From Rhodeus uyekii (Eukaryota > Chordata > Actinopteri > Cypriniformes > Acheilognathidae): a stretch of DNA of 64,000 bases. The stretch covers positions 1,669,001 to 1,733,000 of the forward strand of contig JAWRVZ010000016.1 of assembly GCA_037043235.1 (NCBI GenBank), given 5' to 3'. A program made the translations under genes and the position numbers. A model generated the notes under the pieces. It was not told the origin of the DNA. It saw only the letters and a program-made list of their open reading frames with translations, and made no database searches. Shown piece after piece: positions 63,367-64,000 of the stretch (within the stretch, counting starts at the first letter, position 1; each line of letters opens with the position of its first letter).

Positions 63367-64000
63367 CACTCACATAAAGGGTTGTTAGGAACACCTGTTC
63401 AATTCCTCATTAATGCAATTATCTAATCAACCAATCACATGGCAGTTGCTTCAATGCATTTAGGGGTTGGTCCTGGTCAAGACAATCTCCTGAACTCCAA
63501 ACTGAATGTCAGAATGGAAAATAAAGGTGATTTTAAATTTTTTTTTTCAGTGTAACATAGTTGTTGCTGCCAGACGGGCCGGTATTATTTCACAATCTGC
63601 TCAGTTACTGGGATTTTCACTCAAAACCATTTCTAGGGTTTACAAAGAATGGTGTTCAAAGGAAAAAACATCCAGTATGCGGCAGTCCTGTGGGCGAAAA
63701 AATAACCAAAGATATAAAAATAACTTTGAAAATAACCACTCGTTACAGCCGAGGTATGCAGCAAAGCATTTGTGAAGCCACAACACGCACAACATTGAGG
63801 CGGATGGGCTACAACAGCAGAAGACCTCACTGGGTACCACTCATCTCCACTACAAATAGGAAAAAGAGGCTACAATTTGCCCGAGTTCACCAAAATTGGA
63901 CAGTTGAAGACTGGAAAAATGTTGCCTGGTCTGATGATTCTCGATTTCTGTTGAGACATTCAGATGGTAGAGTCAGAATTTGGGGCAAACAGAATGAGAA
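63367..64000 (+). mobile_element. Tc1-like transposon, 5' part, cut by the window edge
   Basis: After TA the element opens CACTCACATAAAGGGTTGTT then AGGAACACCTGTTC, a common fish Tc1 terminus. Transposase coding sequence follows from about 63560 and runs off the right end. Confidence 0.85.
63560..64000 (+). pseudogene. Tc1 transposase, frame-shifted fragment
   Basis: The first frame encodes the paired-type helix-turn-helix (VVAARRAGIISQSAQLLGFS, LKTISRVYKEWCS). A frame change near 63770 leads to TTLRRMGYNSRRPHWVPLIS and then NWTVEDWKNVAWSDDSRF, whose Asp is the first catalytic acid of the DDE set. The shift and a stop after AAKHL show that the copy is disabled. The remainder lies outside the window. 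Confidence 0.8.

Larger units (their letters stand above)
59412..64000 (+). other. arhgap21 intron after the large exon
   Basis: No coding exon of arhgap21 was found to the window end. It contains a decayed MITE at about 60240-60460, a pogo/Tigger MITE at 61079, microsatellites and the start of a Tc1 element at 63367. Confidence 0.6.

Overview
The window is vertebrate nuclear DNA, most likely from a teleost fish and probably a cypriniform. It is AT-rich, has long introns, GT-AG splice sites and many transposons. These include a DIRS tyrosine-recombinase retrotransposon, hAT, pogo/Tigger, Tc1, piggyBac-like and Harbinger-like elements, a 5S-rRNA-derived SINE3, and a tRNA-derived SINE that shares its 3' tail with an L2-type LINE.

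Two protein-coding genes lie head to tail on the + strand. The first (about 1-13.0 kb) is the 3' half of an HPRT-family gene, best called prtfdc1. Six exons are present, and the five internal ones have exactly the lengths of HPRT1 exons 4-8 (66, 18, 83, 47, 77 bp). The second (about 20.6 kb to beyond the right edge) is the 5' part of arhgap21, a Rho GTPase-activating protein. The window holds a 5'UTR exon, the start-codon exon, five exons spanning the PDZ domain, a candidate 15-bp microexon and a 1.59-kb exon. The PH and RhoGAP domains must lie to the right of the window. The order prtfdc1 then arhgap21 on one strand matches the human 10p12 neighbourhood as I remember it.

The largest accessory feature is a 5.25-kb DIRS-type retrotransposon (5983-11228) lying antisense in a prtfdc1 intron. 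Its gag, RT/RNase H and tyrosine-recombinase frames are all open. It has inverted terminal repeats, and its internal complementary region reads as the reverse complement of the two outer ends joined together. It looks young and possibly competent.

The intergenic stretch 12991-20560 and the arhgap21 introns hold no further gene that I can support. They carry layered transposon debris, often datable by target-site duplications (TSDs): hAT copies at 29786, 31554, 44855 and 52136; pogo-like copies at 4084, 16873, 35203 and 61079; a piggyBac-like MITE at 40064 with a hAT inside it; a Harbinger-like MITE at 43066; a Tc1-derived MITE at 50931; and a SINE3/tRNA-SINE/L2 pile-up at 54.1-55.5 kb. A long palindromic fold-back (35462-35918) sits inside one pogo-like element.

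The points most worth checking are: loss of an acidic residue in the PRPP-binding motif of prtfdc1; the DIRS element's integrity and its overlapping frames; the arhgap21 microexon, the neighbouring GC-rich candidate promoter and a stop-free 93-nt intron; and the palindromic element.
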